DNA of 64,000 nucleotides from Vicingaceae bacterium (GTDB lineage Bacteria; Bacteroidota; Bacteroidia; Flavobacteriales_E; Vicingaceae): NCBI GenBank assembly GCA_018402765.1, contig JAGYIE010000001.1, positions 248,001 to 312,000 of the forward strand, read 5' to 3'. Shown piece by piece: positions 36,734 to 47,556 of this stretch (position 1 is its first letter; each line of letters starts with the position of its first letter). The notes under the pieces were generated by a model. It saw only the letters and a program-made list of their open reading frames with translations, ran no database searches and was not told where the DNA came from. The position numbers and the translations under genes were made by a program.

Positions 36734-37633
36734 ATGATTAGATTTTTTCTTTTATTTTCATTTTTCGTACTATCCATAAGTTCTTTTTCTCAGGAGTTAA
36801 ACTGTACAGTAACGGTTAATTCTCGACAAGTAGAAGGAAGTGAAAAGGTGATCTTTGAAGAAATGCAAAAAGCTATTAATGAATTCGTCAATAATAGAAA
36901 GTGGACCAATGATCAGTTTAAAATTGATGAAAAAATTGAATGCAATATTTTAATTAACCTCACTGAAAGGTTAAGCACAAATCGATTTAGTGGAAATATT
37001 CAAATACAAGCTAGAAGACCCGTTTATGGGACTAATTATTATTCTCCAACAATGAATGTATTGGACAGAGATTTTGTAATTGAGTACAATCAATTTGAGC
37101 CCCTTCAATTTAATGAAACAAGTTATAATGGTGAATTACCTACCATTTTATCATACTATGTTTACATGATCTTAGGATTTGATTACGATACTTATTCTTT
37201 AGAAGGAGGATCTCCATATTTTCAAATAGCACAACGAATTTTGAATAATGCACAATCAAGTGGAGAAAAAGGGTGGAAGGCTTTTGAAGGGCAGTCTAAT
37301 CGATACTGGTTGGTTGAGAACTATTTAAATGGTCAATTTAAGCCATTCCGAAAATTGTACTATACGTATCACAGAAAAGGGTTTGATTTGATGAGTACAA
37401 AACAAGAACAGGCAATTCAGGAAATTACTACAGGGTTACAATCGTTACTGCCTGTTCACAACGTAAAGCCTTCTAGTTATAATCTCCAAGTATTCTTTAA
37501 TGCAAAAAAAGACGAAATAATTAAATTATATCAAGGGTCTTCGGTAAGTAACAAACAAGATATCGTTTCATTACTGACCAGGATAGACCCAGGAAATACG
37601 AATAACTACCAACAAATATTAAAGAAAAAATAA
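36734..37633 (+). CDS. porD: DUF4835 family protein, PorD
   Basis: A 299-residue exported protein of the PorD/DUF4835 family, which is linked genetically to type IX secretion. Signal peptide about residues 1-20 (FLLFSFFVLSISSFSQE). The conserved opening is LNCTVTVNSRQVEGSEKVIF, with IQIQARRPVYGTNYYSP and EYNQFEPLQFNETSYNG in the middle. Its place between coaBC and recN is conserved among Bacteroidota. The exact biochemical role is not known. Confidence 0.87.
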   Translation: MIRFFLLFSFFVLSISSFSQELNCTVTVNSRQVEGSEKVIFEEMQKAINEFVNNRKWTNDQFKIDEKIECNILINLTERLSTNRFSGNIQIQARRPVYGTNYYSPTMNVLDRDFVIEYNQFEPLQFNETSYNGELPTILSYYVYMILGFDYDTYSLEGGSPYFQIAQRILNNAQSSGEKGWKAFEGQSNRYWLVENYLNGQFKPFRKLYYTYHRKGFDLMSTKQEQAIQEITTGLQSLLPVHNVKPSSYNLQVFFNAKKDEIIKLYQGSSVSNKQDIVSLLTRIDPGNTNNYQQILKKK

Positions 37634-37681
37634 TTGTTAATAATCGACCTAAAAGGTGTCGATTATCTTCAAATAAGCGAT

Positions 37682-37689
37682 TAACTTTG
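37682..37689 (+). promoter_or_regulatory. -7 promoter box for recN, predicting a leaderless mRNA
   Basis: TAACTTTG, a full match to TAnnTTTG, ends 4 bases before the recN ATG. It implies recN can be transcribed separately from bamD-porD. Confidence 0.6.
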
Positions 37690-37693
37690 TTCT

Positions 37694-39349
37694 ATGCTTA
37701 CATCGCTAAAAATATCTAATTACGCATTGATTGAGGAGCTTTATATGAATCCTGATCAATCATTTACCATTATTACAGGTGAAACAGGTGCAGGTAAATC
37801 CATTTTATTAGGAGCACTAGGATTAATTATTGGTCAAAGAGCTGATTTAAATGCATTAAAAGATAAGTCAAAGAAATGTATCGTTGAAGCGCAGTTTACT
37901 ATTGAAAACTACGATCTCCGGGGGTTATTTGAGCAGCATGATTTAGATTACGAGCCAACATCTATAATTCGTCGAGAAATTACACCTAATGGCAAGTCAA
38001 GGGCATTTATAAATGATACGCCTGTTAATTTGAATCAATTAAAAGAATTAGGTGAGCAGTTGATAGATATTCATTCACAGCACAATACCCTTACTTTAAA
38101 CAACAATCAATTTCAACTTAAATTAGTTGATGCCTTAGCAGAAAATAAAACCTTATTAATTGACTATACTGCTGCTTATAAACAGTATAAATTAACAAAA
38201 AAGATTTTAGCTGATAAGGAATCTTCAATAACCCAAGCTAAAGCAGAAGAAAATTTTTTACAATTTCAATTTGACGAATTAGATCAATTAAATTTGGTTG
38301 AAAATGAGGACGAAGAGTTAGAAGAGGAGCAACGCAGTCTTGAGCACGTTGAAGACACAAAAGCTGCAGTAAACTCAGCGTTAAATCTGCTTTTAAACCA
38401 AGAAGAAAATGCAACAGATTTAATTCGTTCTGGAAAGATTCAACTTGCAGAAGCTGCTAAATACAATAAAGTAGCCAATGAATTAAATGATCGTTTAGCT
38501 TCTTTATTTATAGAATTTCAAGACATTACAAGTGAGTTAGAATCGGAGAATGAAAATTTGGAATATGATCCTGATCGATTAGAATATATTCGAGAACGGT
38601 TGTCAGCGATTTATAGTTTACAAAAGAAACATGCAGTATCTAGCGTTCAAGAACTAATCTCTTTAAAAGCGATAATCGAAGAAAAGTTGTTAGCAATTAC
38701 CAATTTTGATGATGACATTATTCAACTAAAAGCAGATTTACTAAAAGCTGAACAATCGCTTGCTAAAATATCGGATGAACTTTCTGCGCGTAGAAAAGCA
38801 GCTAAACCAATCTTAGAGCTTCAAGTGAAAGAGCTTTTGGGTAGGCTTGGAATGAGTAATGCCATTTTATCTGTCAAGTTTAATTCCCTTGACAGTTATT
38901 CATCCAAAGGTAAAGAAGAGGTTCAATTCTTATTTACTGCCAATAAAGGGCTAGAGGAACGTGAACTTTCAAAAGTAGCATCAGGTGGTGAACTCTCTAG
39001 ATTAATGTTGGCTATAAAGCGAATTATGGCTCAAAAAGTGCACCTACCAACTATCATATTTGATGAGATCGATACAGGCGTTTCGGGTGAGATTGCAGAT
39101 AAGGTTGGTGAGATTTTGAAGGAAATGAGTAATGACTTACAAATAATTAGCATAACTCACTTACCACAAATGGCCGCTAAAGGAAATAGTCACTTAAAAG
39201 TTTATAAAGAAGACATCGAAAATGTAACACATTCTTACATTAAAGAATTGTCCAAAGAAGAAAGAATAGAGGAACTTGCTAAGATGCTAAGTGGTTCTAA
39301 AACCACCTCTGCTGCTATTGACAATGCGAAGGCACTTTTAAATGAGTAA
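37694..39349 (+). CDS. recN: DNA repair protein RecN
   Basis: A 551-residue SMC-like ATPase used in double-strand-break repair. Walker A is ITGETGAGKSILLGAL near the N-terminus; the middle third is a long coiled coil (about residues 150-360); the ABC signature is KVASGGELSRLMLAI and Walker B is TIIFDEIDTGVSGEIADKVG. ITHLPQMAAKGN is the H-loop. All family parts are present. Its own promoter box abuts the start. Confidence 0.96.
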   Translation: MLTSLKISNYALIEELYMNPDQSFTIITGETGAGKSILLGALGLIIGQRADLNALKDKSKKCIVEAQFTIENYDLRGLFEQHDLDYEPTSIIRREITPNGKSRAFINDTPVNLNQLKELGEQLIDIHSQHNTLTLNNNQFQLKLVDALAENKTLLIDYTAAYKQYKLTKKILADKESSITQAKAEENFLQFQFDELDQLNLVENEDEELEEEQRSLEHVEDTKAAVNSALNLLLNQEENATDLIRSGKIQLAEAAKYNKVANELNDRLASLFIEFQDITSELESENENLEYDPDRLEYIRERLSAIYSLQKKHAVSSVQELISLKAIIEEKLLAITNFDDDIIQLKADLLKAEQSLAKISDELSARRKAAKPILELQVKELLGRLGMSNAILSVKFNSLDSYSSKGKEEVQFLFTANKGLEERELSKVASGGELSRLMLAIKRIMAQKVHLPTIIFDEIDTGVSGEIADKVGEILKEMSNDLQIISITHLPQMAAKGNSHLKVYKEDIENVTHSYIKELSKEERIEELAKMLSGSKTTSAAIDNAKALLNE

Positions 39350-39364
39350 TCCTTAATTCTTTTT

Positions 39365-39372
39365 TATATTTG
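39365..39372 (+). promoter_or_regulatory. -7 promoter box for fabI
   Basis: TATATTTG, a full match to TAnnTTTG, ends 27 bases before the fabI ATG at 39400. Confidence 0.55.
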
Positions 39373-39399
39373 CCAAACTAGAAATTTTAAATAAATACT

Positions 39400-40221
39400 A
39401 TGTCAAATCCGTCACACAACCTACTGAAAGGGAAAAGAGGAATTATATTTGGAGCACTTAATGAGCAATCAATTGCTTGGAAGGTAGCTGAAAGAGCTTA
39501 TGAAGAAGGTGCAACTTTTACATTAACCAATGCACCAATTGCAATGAGAATGGGGGAGATTAACAATCTTGCAGCTAAGTGTAATGCACAAGTAATTCCT
39601 GCCGATGCTACTTCATTAGAAGATTTGGAAAATTTATTTAGCCAATCTGTAGAAATTTTAGGTGGAAAGATTGATTTCGTTTTGCACTCAATTGGAATGT
39701 CTCCCAACGTAAGAAAAGGCAAACATTACACAGATACGAATTATGACTTTTTTCAGAAAACATTGGATGTTTCTGCAATGTCTTTCCATAAAACAATGCA
39801 AACAGCATTGAAACTAGATGCGCTAAATGAATGGGGTTCAGTTGTTGGATTATCGTATATCGCTGCACAACGTGTGTTTCCTGATTACAATGATATGGCT
39901 GATGCAAAGTCATTATTAGAAAGTATCGGTAGAAGTTTTGGTTACCAACTAGGAATTAAGAAAAAAGTAAGAGTAAACACAATTTCTCAGTCACCAACAG
40001 TTACCACAGCAGGTAGTGGGGTTAAAGGTTTTGATGGTTTCATTAAATATGCAGAAGAGATGTCGCCTTTAGGAAATGCTGGAGCAATTGATTGTGCAAA
40101 TTATTGTATTACCATGTTCTCTGATTTGACAAAATATGTAACCATGCAGAATTTATTCCATGATGGAGGATTCTCGAATACAGGAGTGAGTCAAAAAGTT
40201 ATGGATCGTTTTAATGATTAA
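39400..40221 (+). CDS. fabI: enoyl-[acyl-carrier-protein] reductase FabI
   Basis: NAD(P)H-dependent reductase for the last step of each fatty acid elongation cycle; the usual triclosan target. A 273-residue short-chain dehydrogenase with the FabI-type nucleotide motif GIIFGALNEQSIAWKVAE, the strand VLHSIGMSP, and the active site Tyr-x6-Lys in YNDMADAKSLLE. The C-terminal SPTVTTAGSGVKGFDGFI holds the substrate loop. A bidirectional terminator follows. Confidence 0.95.
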   Translation: MSNPSHNLLKGKRGIIFGALNEQSIAWKVAERAYEEGATFTLTNAPIAMRMGEINNLAAKCNAQVIPADATSLEDLENLFSQSVEILGGKIDFVLHSIGMSPNVRKGKHYTDTNYDFFQKTLDVSAMSFHKTMQTALKLDALNEWGSVVGLSYIAAQRVFPDYNDMADAKSLLESIGRSFGYQLGIKKKVRVNTISQSPTVTTAGSGVKGFDGFIKYAEEMSPLGNAGAIDCANYCITMFSDLTKYVTMQNLFHDGGFSNTGVSQKVMDRFND

Positions 40222-40239
40222 GAATTCAATTAAAGTATA

Positions 40240-40270
40240 AAAAAAGGACTCGCATTGTGAGTCCTTTTTT
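40240..40270 (+). terminator. bidirectional terminator between fabI and clpC
   Basis: GGACTC (40246-40251) pairs with GAGTCC (40259-40264), flanked by A-run and T-run on the two sides, so it can end transcription of both convergent genes. Confidence 0.8.
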
Positions 40271-40283
40271 GGTTTATTCAATT

Positions 40284-42842
40284 CTATTTTTCAGTATCTT
40301 CTTCTTTCTTTGTCTTTTTAGCTTTTGGCTTAATAATATCAATCTTGATTTCTTTCTTTTCTTCATCAAATTTGATACTAATCAAGTCCCCTTCTAACAA
40401 GTTAGACTTAATTATCTCCTCCGCCAATGGATCTTCTAGATACTTTTGAATTGCTCGTTTTAACGGTCTTGCGCCATAATCCGCGTCAAAGCCCTTTTCA
40501 GCTATAAAATCTTTCGCTTTTTCAGAAATTTCAACAGTAAACCCTAATTCTTTAGTTCTTGAATATAAACTCTCAAGCTCTAAATCGATGATATGGTGAA
40601 TATCTTCTTTTAGTAAAGAATTAAAAATCATTATGTCATCAATTCTATTCAAAAATTCAGGTGCAAAAGCTTTCTTTAAAGCACTTTGAATAACTCCTTG
40701 GCTATATTCATTTGAGTTTGCTGATTTAGCAGCAGTTTTAAAACCAACTCCTTGACCAAAGTCTTTTAACTGACGTGCACCAATATTAGAAGTCATAATA
40801 ATGATCGTATTTTTAAAACTCACTTTTCTACCTAGTGAATCTGTAATCATACCGTCATCTAAAATCTGCAGCAATAAATTGAATACGTCAGGATGCGCTT
40901 TTTCTATTTCATCTAAAAGGATTACTGAATAGGGGTGACGACGTACTTTTTCAGTTAATTGTCCACCTTCTTCATAACCGATGTATCCTGGAGGTGCTCC
41001 AATCAATCTAGACACTGCAAATTTCTCCATGTATTCACTCATGTCTATTCGTATTAGTGCATCATCATTATCAAATAAATGACGAGCTAATACTTTTGCC
41101 AATTGTGTCTTACCAACACCTGTTGGTCCTAAGAAGATAAAAGAACCAATCGGCTTGTTTGGGTCTTTTAATCCTGCACGATTTCGTTGAATAGCTTTAA
41201 CTACTTTTTTAACTGCGTCATTCTGTCCGATAACTTTATCTTGAATCTCATCCATCATTTGAATAAGTTTCTTTCCTTCCTTTTGAGCAACACGTTGAAC
41301 AGGAATACCGGTCATCATAGAAACGACTTCAGCAACGTTATCTTCAGTTACTGTTTCTCTATTCGCTTTCGTTTCTTCTTCCCATGCCAATTTGGCTGCA
41401 TCTAATGCCTCAGTTAACTGTCTTTCATTGTCTCTAAGCTTTGCAGCTTCTTCATATTTTTGTTTCTTAACAACCTGATTCTTAAGATCTTTAACTTCCT
41501 CAATTTGTTTCTCAATATCAATAATATTTTGAGGAACTCGAATATTGGTAATGTGAACTCTAGAACCTGCCTCATCTAAGGCATCAATAGCCTTATCAGG
41601 TAAGTGTCTATCGCTCATATACCGGTTAGTTAATTGAACACATGCTTCAATTGCTTCAGGAGTATAGTTTACATTGTGGTGATCTTCATACCGCTCTTTA
41701 ATATTGTTTAGAATTAAAACAGTTTCCTCAGGACTAGTCGGTTCTACAATTATCTTTTGAAAACGTCTTTCTAAAGCCCCATCCTTTTCAATATGCTGAC
41801 GGAATTCATCGAGAGTAGTAGCACCAATACATTGTATTTCGCCTCTAGCTAATGCCGGCTTAAACATATTAGATGCATCTAAAGAACCTGAAGCGCCACC
41901 TGCTCCGATTATGGTATGAATCTCATCAATAAAAAGAATGATGTTTGGAGACTTCTCCAATTCATTCATAACAGCTTTCATACGTTCTTCAAATTGTCCC
42001 CGGTACTTTGTACCTGCAACTAATGAGGCTAAATCAAGCGTAACAATTCGTTTATTAAATAATACTCTCGAAACTTTTTTCTGAATGATTCTTAGCGCTA
42101 AGCCTTCTGCAATCGCAGATTTACCAACACCCGGCTCACCAATTAAGATTGGATTGTTTTTCTTACGACGACTTAATATCTGTGAAACACGCTCTATTTC
42201 TTTTTCTCGACCTACAATAGGATCTAGTTTATCTTCTTCAGCCATAGCGGTTAAATCCCTTCCAAAATTATCTAAAACGGGTGTTTTAGATTTGCCGTCT
42301 GCAGGTTTTCTAGAACCATCGTTACTAGAAGAATCACCACCCATAAAACTGCTTGAGTCATCATCATTCGCAGATCCAGGGATCTCATTTTTAGTCCGTG
42401 GCTTATCAGAAAGAGTAGCTTCTAACTCTTCTTTAACATTATCATAATTCACATTTTGTTCTTCCAAAGCCTGTGTTGCTATATTATTTTCGTCCTTTAA
42501 TATAGAAAGTAATAAATGTTCCGTTCCAATCATGGTTTGATTGAATAGTTTAGCTTCTAAATACGTAATTTTAAGAACTCTTTCAGCTTGCTTTACTAAA
42601 GGGATATTGGACAAGTGAAATGGGCTATTACTACCAACTTTGGTTGCACTTTCTATTCGCTTCCTTAACAAAGAAAGATCAGCTCCAAGAGTTTTTAATA
42701 ATTGTACTCCGACTCCTTCATTTTCCCGAATCATTCCAAGCATTAGGTGTTCTATACCTATATAGTCATGTCCTAACCTTAGTGCTTCTTCGCGACTGTA
42801 GGTGATGACATCTTTTACTCTTTGTGAAAAATTTGACTCCAT
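40284..42842 (-). CDS. clpC: ATP-dependent Clp protease ATP-binding subunit ClpC
   Basis: An 852-residue Hsp100 unfoldase. The N-terminal double Clp_N repeat ([35 protein letters not shown]) recognises substrates. AAA1 has [15 protein letters not shown] and [15 protein letters not shown]-type sequence ([15 protein letters not shown]). A UVR-like middle segment ([17 protein letters not shown]) distinguishes it from ClpB and ClpA. AAA2 has [12 protein letters not shown] and [14 protein letters not shown]. The C-terminal tail is very basic and acidic ([15 protein letters not shown]). It works with ClpP, which is not in this window. Confidence 0.95.
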   Translation of the reverse strand: MESNFSQRVKDVITYSREEALRLGHDYIGIEHLMLGMIRENEGVGVQLLKTLGADLSLLRKRIESATKVGSNSPFHLSNIPLVKQAERVLKITYLEAKLFNQTMIGTEHLLLSILKDENNIATQALEEQNVNYDNVKEELEATLSDKPRTKNEIPGSANDDDSSSFMGGDSSSNDGSRKPADGKSKTPVLDNFGRDLTAMAEEDKLDPIVGREKEIERVSQILSRRKKNNPILIGEPGVGKSAIAEGLALRIIQKKVSRVLFNKRIVTLDLASLVAGTKYRGQFEERMKAVMNELEKSPNIILFIDEIHTIIGAGGASGSLDASNMFKPALARGEIQCIGATTLDEFRQHIEKDGALERRFQKIIVEPTSPEETVLILNNIKERYEDHHNVNYTPEAIEACVQLTNRYMSDRHLPDKAIDALDEAGSRVHITNIRVPQNIIDIEKQIEEVKDLKNQVVKKQKYEEAAKLRDNERQLTEALDAAKLAWEEETKANRETVTEDNVAEVVSMMTGIPVQRVAQKEGKKLIQMMDEIQDKVIGQNDAVKKVVKAIQRNRAGLKDPNKPIGSFIFLGPTGVGKTQLAKVLARHLFDNDDALIRIDMSEYMEKFAVSRLIGAPPGYIGYEEGGQLTEKVRRHPYSVILLDEIEKAHPDVFNLLLQILDDGMITDSLGRKVSFKNTIIIMTSNIGARQLKDFGQGVGFKTAAKSANSNEYSQGVIQSALKKAFAPEFLNRIDDIMIFNSLLKEDIHHIIDLELESLYSRTKELGFTVEISEKAKDFIAEKGFDADYGARPLKRAIQKYLEDPLAEEIIKSNLLEGDLISIKFDEEKKEIKIDIIKPKAKKTKKEEDTEK

Positions 42843-43114
42843 AATTATTAGGGATATATCGTTATCTAAAATTGATATGCTAAAACTAAGACGAATAAAC
42901 TAAGCAAAATGTTTATTTCTTGACGAAATTTAAGATTTATCTTAGTATTTCAAAATTAATTTCTGAAGTTCCTGCAAAAGCCGCTCCAATTCGTTTTTAT
43001 CAACAGAATTTTGTTAGTAAGTAGGGCATTAGAACTAGGCTTAAAACCGCTTAAATGCTTATCTTCGAACGTTATTTAAGTACACAAAAATTTAGTTAAA
43101 ATCAGACTGTAAAA

Positions 43115-45715
43115 ATGGCAGAAGGAGAAAAAATAATTCAGATTAATATTGAAGAGGAAATGAAGTCCGCCTACATCGATTATTCGATGTCAGTTATTGT
43201 AAGTAGAGCACTTCCAGACGTAAGAGATGGCATGAAGCCAGTTCACCGTCGGATCTTATTTGCGATGCAGGATTTAGGTTTGCTTTCAAATAGAGCATAT
43301 AAAAAATCTGCAAGAATTGTAGGAGAGGTTTTAGGTAAGTATCACCCTCATGGTGATACTGCAGTTTATGACACAATGGTTCGTATGGCTCAGCCATGGT
43401 CTTTAAGGTATATGTTAGTTGATGGACAAGGTAACTTTGGTTCTGTGGATGGAGATAGTCCTGCAGCAATGAGGTATACCGAGGCAAGACTAAGAAAGAT
43501 TTCGGAAGAAATGTTAGCCGATATCGATAAGGAAACTGTTGATTTTCGTTTAAATTTTGATGACTCTATTGAAGAGCCAACAGTTCTGCCTACCCGTATT
43601 CCTAATTTATTGGTAAATGGTGCGTCAGGTATCGCAGTAGGTATGGCTACCAACATGGCACCACATAATTTAACTGAAGTAATTAATGGAACTATAGCCT
43701 ATATTGAGAATAATGATATAGAGGTTGCTGAATTAATGCAACATGTTAAGGCTCCTGATTTTCCTACCGGTGGAATTATTTACGGTTACGAAGGAGTAAA
43801 AGATGCATTTGAAACAGGGAAAGGACGTATTGTTATGCGTGCTAAGGCTGAGATAGAAGTAGATGAAAAAAATGGTAAAGAGCGAATTATTGTTACTGAA
43901 ATTCCTTATCAAGTAAACAAAGCAGAACTAATAAAGCGAACAGCAGACTTAGTTAATGACAAGAAGATTGAAGGAATCGCAGACCTAAATGACGAGTCAG
44001 ATAGAAATGGGATGAGAATTGTTTATGACCTAAAACGTGACGCAATCACGAATGTTGTCTTAAATAATTTGTATAAGTACACTTCTCTACAAACTTCATT
44101 TAGTGTTAATAACATTGCGCTAGTTGATGGCAGGCCTGTGATGCTGAACTTAAAGGATATGATACGTGAATTCGTAAATTTCCGTCATGAAGTTGTTATT
44201 CGTAGAACAAAATATGATTTAAGAAAAGCTCAAGAAAAAGCACACGTAATCGAAGGTTTAATTATTGCAATTGATAACTTAGATGAAGTGATTTCTTTAA
44301 TTAGAGGTTCACAAACTCCTGAAGTTGCAAGAGAAGAATTGATGGCTCGTTTTTCATTATCTGAAATTCAAGCTAGAGCAATATTGGATTTAAGGCTTCA
44401 AAAGTTAACCGGACTTGAAAGAGATAAGTTAAAAGAAGAGTATGCCGAATTAATGAAATTGATCGCTTATTTAGAAAGTATTTTGGGCGACGAGGAGTTA
44501 AGAATGAGCATTATCAAGGCAGAATTAGAGGAAGTAAGAGATAAATACGGTGATGAGCGAAGAAGTATAATAGAATATTCTGCTGAGGATTTCACTATTG
44601 AAGATATGATCCCTGATGAGCAGGTAGTGATTACTATTTCTCATTTAGGATATATAAAAAGAACACAATTATCAGAATATAAGCAACAAAATAGAGGTGG
44701 TAAAGGAAGCAGAGGTAGTGCTACAAGAGATGCCGATTTCTTAGAGCATTTGTTTACAGCAACCACACATAATTACTTATTAATCTTTACTGAAAAAGGT
44801 AAGTGCTTCTGGATGCGTGTATTTGAAATTCCTGAAGGTACTAAAACATCGAAAGGTAGAGCTATTCAGAACTTAATCAGTATAGAACCTGATGATAATG
44901 TTAAGGCATACATCAACGTTAAAGACTTGAAAGACGAAGAGTACATTAAAAACAATTTTATAATAATGTGTACAAAGCAGGGAATCATTAAGAAGACTGC
45001 TTTAGAAGCATACTCTCGTCCTAGAACGAATGGAATTAATGCGATTACTGTTCGTGAGAATGATATTCTTTTAGAAGCAAAGATGACTTCTGGACAAGAT
45101 GAAATTATGATGGCTTTAAAATCAGGTAGAGCGATACGATTTAATGAATCGAAAGTTCGACCTATGGGAAGAAATGCATCAGGAGTAAGGGGTGTATCAT
45201 TGAGTGGTCCTGATGATGAAGTTGTTGGAATGGTCGCTGTAGATCGTCCCTCAGAGCAAACAGTATTGGTTGTTTCTGAGAAAGGATATGGCAAACGATC
45301 TTTCTTAAACGATCCTGAGGATGGTGGAGAAATATATAGAATCACAAATAGAGGTGGTAAAGGGGTTAAAACGCTTAGTGTTACTGAAAAAACAGGTAGC
45401 CTTATCGCGATGAAACTGGTAACAGATGAAAATGATTTAATGATTATTAATCGTTCTGGTATTATGATTCGAATTGCAGTTGCTAATCTTCGAGTAATGG
45501 GAAGAGCCACTCAAGGAGTAAGATTAATCAACTTAAAATCGAATGATTCTATTGCTGCTGTAGCCAAGGTTGATGTAGAAGAATCTGAAGAATTACTTTA
45601 TGATGAAGATGGTAATCTAATTGTGAATGAGTCTGATGAAACTTTAGATACACCAACAGAGGAAGGTGATGAAGAGTCTGGCAAGGATATTGATAACTTA
45701 ACTGAAGAAAATTAA
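43115..45715 (+). CDS. gyrA: DNA gyrase subunit A
   Basis: The DNA-cleaving subunit of gyrase (866 aa). Catalytic Tyr is in the AMRYTEARL block; the quinolone-resistance region reads [20 protein letters not shown], with the usual Asp/Ser-type positions replaced by Thr (GDTAVY). The C-terminal domain contains six beta-pinwheel blades and the GyrA box [10 protein letters not shown], which wraps DNA and marks gyrase over topoisomerase IV. The last ~45 residues are strongly acidic. It lies divergent from clpC across a 272-base gap. Confidence 0.96.
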   Translation: MAEGEKIIQINIEEEMKSAYIDYSMSVIVSRALPDVRDGMKPVHRRILFAMQDLGLLSNRAYKKSARIVGEVLGKYHPHGDTAVYDTMVRMAQPWSLRYMLVDGQGNFGSVDGDSPAAMRYTEARLRKISEEMLADIDKETVDFRLNFDDSIEEPTVLPTRIPNLLVNGASGIAVGMATNMAPHNLTEVINGTIAYIENNDIEVAELMQHVKAPDFPTGGIIYGYEGVKDAFETGKGRIVMRAKAEIEVDEKNGKERIIVTEIPYQVNKAELIKRTADLVNDKKIEGIADLNDESDRNGMRIVYDLKRDAITNVVLNNLYKYTSLQTSFSVNNIALVDGRPVMLNLKDMIREFVNFRHEVVIRRTKYDLRKAQEKAHVIEGLIIAIDNLDEVISLIRGSQTPEVAREELMARFSLSEIQARAILDLRLQKLTGLERDKLKEEYAELMKLIAYLESILGDEELRMSIIKAELEEVRDKYGDERRSIIEYSAEDFTIEDMIPDEQVVITISHLGYIKRTQLSEYKQQNRGGKGSRGSATRDADFLEHLFTATTHNYLLIFTEKGKCFWMRVFEIPEGTKTSKGRAIQNLISIEPDDNVKAYINVKDLKDEEYIKNNFIIMCTKQGIIKKTALEAYSRPRTNGINAITVRENDILLEAKMTSGQDEIMMALKSGRAIRFNESKVRPMGRNASGVRGVSLSGPDDEVVGMVAVDRPSEQTVLVVSEKGYGKRSFLNDPEDGGEIYRITNRGGKGVKTLSVTEKTGSLIAMKLVTDENDLMIINRSGIMIRIAVANLRVMGRATQGVRLINLKSNDSIAAVAKVDVEESEELLYDEDGNLIVNESDETLDTPTEEGDEESGKDIDNLTEEN

Positions 45716-45743
45716 TTATACGTAAACATAAAGAAAGAATAAT

Positions 45744-47012
45744 ATGAAGACGAAGACAATTGCTCTTTTAGGAATTGCTCTAATGGGAGGTTTACCAACC
45801 TTTGCCCAGAAAAACAAAGTAACTTCTGCGTACAACTATGATCGCTCTTTTAAAAGAGATAACGATTGCAGTGAGCTTAAGAAAGGTATAGCTGCAATTG
45901 AAGAAGCAGCAAATAATGCATCGACCAATACGTGGGCGAAAACTTATTATTATGGGGGAAACTTATATTTTGGTGCATTAACTTTGGCGCCCAAAGAATG
46001 TAAAGAATCCATTCCAAATGCATTAGAAAAATCAATGGAGTTTTACCTAAAAATGGTAAAATACAATGTTGAAGAAAATGCTAAAGTAGCATCAGCTAAT
46101 CTTTCTACAGATGAAGGTAAGGCAATACTTAAAGAGGCAATCTTAAATGAGAAAACCGCTTTTGAAGATAGAGACTGGCAAGCAGATGTTATGAGAGCTA
46201 AGCTACCTGTCATTTCTAATGCATTTATCAATAAAGGAGTTGAAGCATTTCAAAATTCTGACCCCAATACTGCATTAACGATGTTTGAAACGTCAATTTA
46301 CTTGAGTGAGTTGATGGATAGAACAGACACATTAGCTATTTATAATTCTGCTTTAGCTGCTGAAAACAGTCAACAATATGATAAAGCATTGGCTTCTTAT
46401 AATAGATTAACCGACTTGAAGTATGGTGATGCTAAAATGTATACTTACAAAGCTGCATTGTACAGAAAAATGGGAGATTCTGCAATGGCTGTAACAACTA
46501 TACAAAATGGTAGAAAAGCTTACCCTGAAGATAAAGGATTAATAATTGAAGAATTAGATTATTATTTACAGTCAGGAAAGAGTGATGAAGCTTTAGCTAA
46601 TTTAGATTTGGCAATTTCTAAAGATACTGAGAATGCATTATTGGTGTTTGCTAGAGGAACAATCTATGACAAGAAGGAAAATTTAGAGATGGCTGCTGCT
46701 GATTATAAGAAGGCAATTGAATTAAAGCCTGACTATTTTGACGCTGCATATAACTTAGGAGCAATGTATTTTAACCAAGCTGCAAATTATAACAATAAGG
46801 CTAATGAATACAGCTACAAAGAAACGACTAAGATAAAAGAAGCGACTAAAAAAGCTGAAGAGTTTTTCTCCAAGGCAAAAGGCCCTTTAAAAACTGCTCA
46901 CGAAATAGATCCTTCAGATAAAGGTACTATCGATTCATTAATGAAAATATATATTAATGAAGGTGATAACGAGAACTATAAGATTATGAAAGCAAAATTA
47001 ACTGCTGAATAA
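45744..47012 (+). CDS. exported tetratricopeptide-repeat protein
   Basis: A 422-residue protein with a signal peptide (ALLGIALMGGLPTFAQ, residues 1-21) and TPR helices through the second half, clearest at ALASYNRLTDLKYGDAKMY, SDEALANLDLAISKDTENA and EMAAADYKKAIELKPDYFDA. TPR proteins of this kind are scaffolds in the periplasm; no enzyme motif is present. It begins 28 bases after gyrA, and could be co-transcribed. A strong terminator follows. Confidence 0.85.
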   Translation: MKTKTIALLGIALMGGLPTFAQKNKVTSAYNYDRSFKRDNDCSELKKGIAAIEEAANNASTNTWAKTYYYGGNLYFGALTLAPKECKESIPNALEKSMEFYLKMVKYNVEENAKVASANLSTDEGKAILKEAILNEKTAFEDRDWQADVMRAKLPVISNAFINKGVEAFQNSDPNTALTMFETSIYLSELMDRTDTLAIYNSALAAENSQQYDKALASYNRLTDLKYGDAKMYTYKAALYRKMGDSAMAVTTIQNGRKAYPEDKGLIIEELDYYLQSGKSDEALANLDLAISKDTENALLVFARGTIYDKKENLEMAAADYKKAIELKPDYFDAAYNLGAMYFNQAANYNNKANEYSYKETTKIKEATKKAEEFFSKAKGPLKTAHEIDPSDKGTIDSLMKIYINEGDNENYKIMKAKLTAE

Positions 47013-47034
47013 TCTACTTGATTTAAATGCAAAA

Positions 47035-47062
47035 GGCTGCTAGTTATCTAGCAGCCTTTTTT
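47035..47062 (+). terminator. strong rho-independent terminator after the TPR gene
   Basis: GGCTGCTAG (47035-47043), loop TTAT, CTAGCAGCC (47048-47056), then six Ts. An A-run on the left may let it serve the convergent gene too. Confidence 0.9.
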
Positions 47063-47079
47063 CTTTTTATCTGTTTTAG

Positions 47080-47448
47080 TTAGCTAAACTTGAAGCCGTC
47101 TAAATTTCTTCTATTTTTCTTGGTCGGACGCCCTTTTATACCAAACTGTAGATTTTGACGGTTACTTTCCTTTACTTCTTCTAAAATTGCCAAGTCTTCT
47201 TCAGAGGTGGTTTCAATTATTAACTCTTTAACTAAAGGTGCTCCAACTCGGCTTTTTGGAATGTCTAGTATTTTAAAGCTTCTCCAAATAGGAATTTCCT
47301 TCATAGAAATATGATCACCAACCTTTATAGCTTTAGCAGATTTTACAAATTCACCATTTAGTTTTATCTTCTCATCACTAACTAATTTAGCGGCGGTGGA
47401 GCGTGTTTTAACTAAACGTACACACCAGATGTATTTATCTATTCGCAT
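47080..47448 (-). CDS. S4-domain RNA-binding protein (Hsp15/HslR type)
   Basis: A 122-residue protein starting with an S4 domain: MRIDKYIWCVRLVKTRSTAA, IKLNGEFVKSAKAIKVGDHI. In E. coli, Hsp15 binds 50S subunits carrying stalled nascent chains and helps recycle them. The C-terminal tail is basic (GRPTKKNRRNLDGFKFS). Size and domain order fit HslR. A TAATTTTG box 5 bases upstream suggests a leaderless message. Confidence 0.85.
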   Translation of the reverse strand: MRIDKYIWCVRLVKTRSTAAKLVSDEKIKLNGEFVKSAKAIKVGDHISMKEIPIWRSFKILDIPKSRVGAPLVKELIIETTSEEDLAILEEVKESNRQNLQFGIKGRPTKKNRRNLDGFKFS

Positions 47449-47453
47449 ATAAT

Positions 47454-47461
47454 CAAAATTA
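47454..47461 (-). promoter_or_regulatory. -7 promoter box for the S4 protein gene
   Basis: TAATTTTG on the minus strand, a full match to TAnnTTTG, ends 5 bases before the ATG at 47448. Confidence 0.6.
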
Positions 47462-47544
47462 AGTATTCAGTCAGGATATAAACAACCCTATAATGATTAA
47501 CTCATGATCTTATAACAAGAAAGCCTTCATTGGGTTTGTTTTTA

Positions 47545-47552
47545 TATTTTTG
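47545..47552 (+). promoter_or_regulatory. -7 promoter box for the gene at 47557
   Basis: TATTTTTG, a full match to TAnnTTTG, ends 4 bases before the ATG at 47557. The longer frame from 47530 would contain it. Confidence 0.6.
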
Positions 47553-47556
47553 TTTT

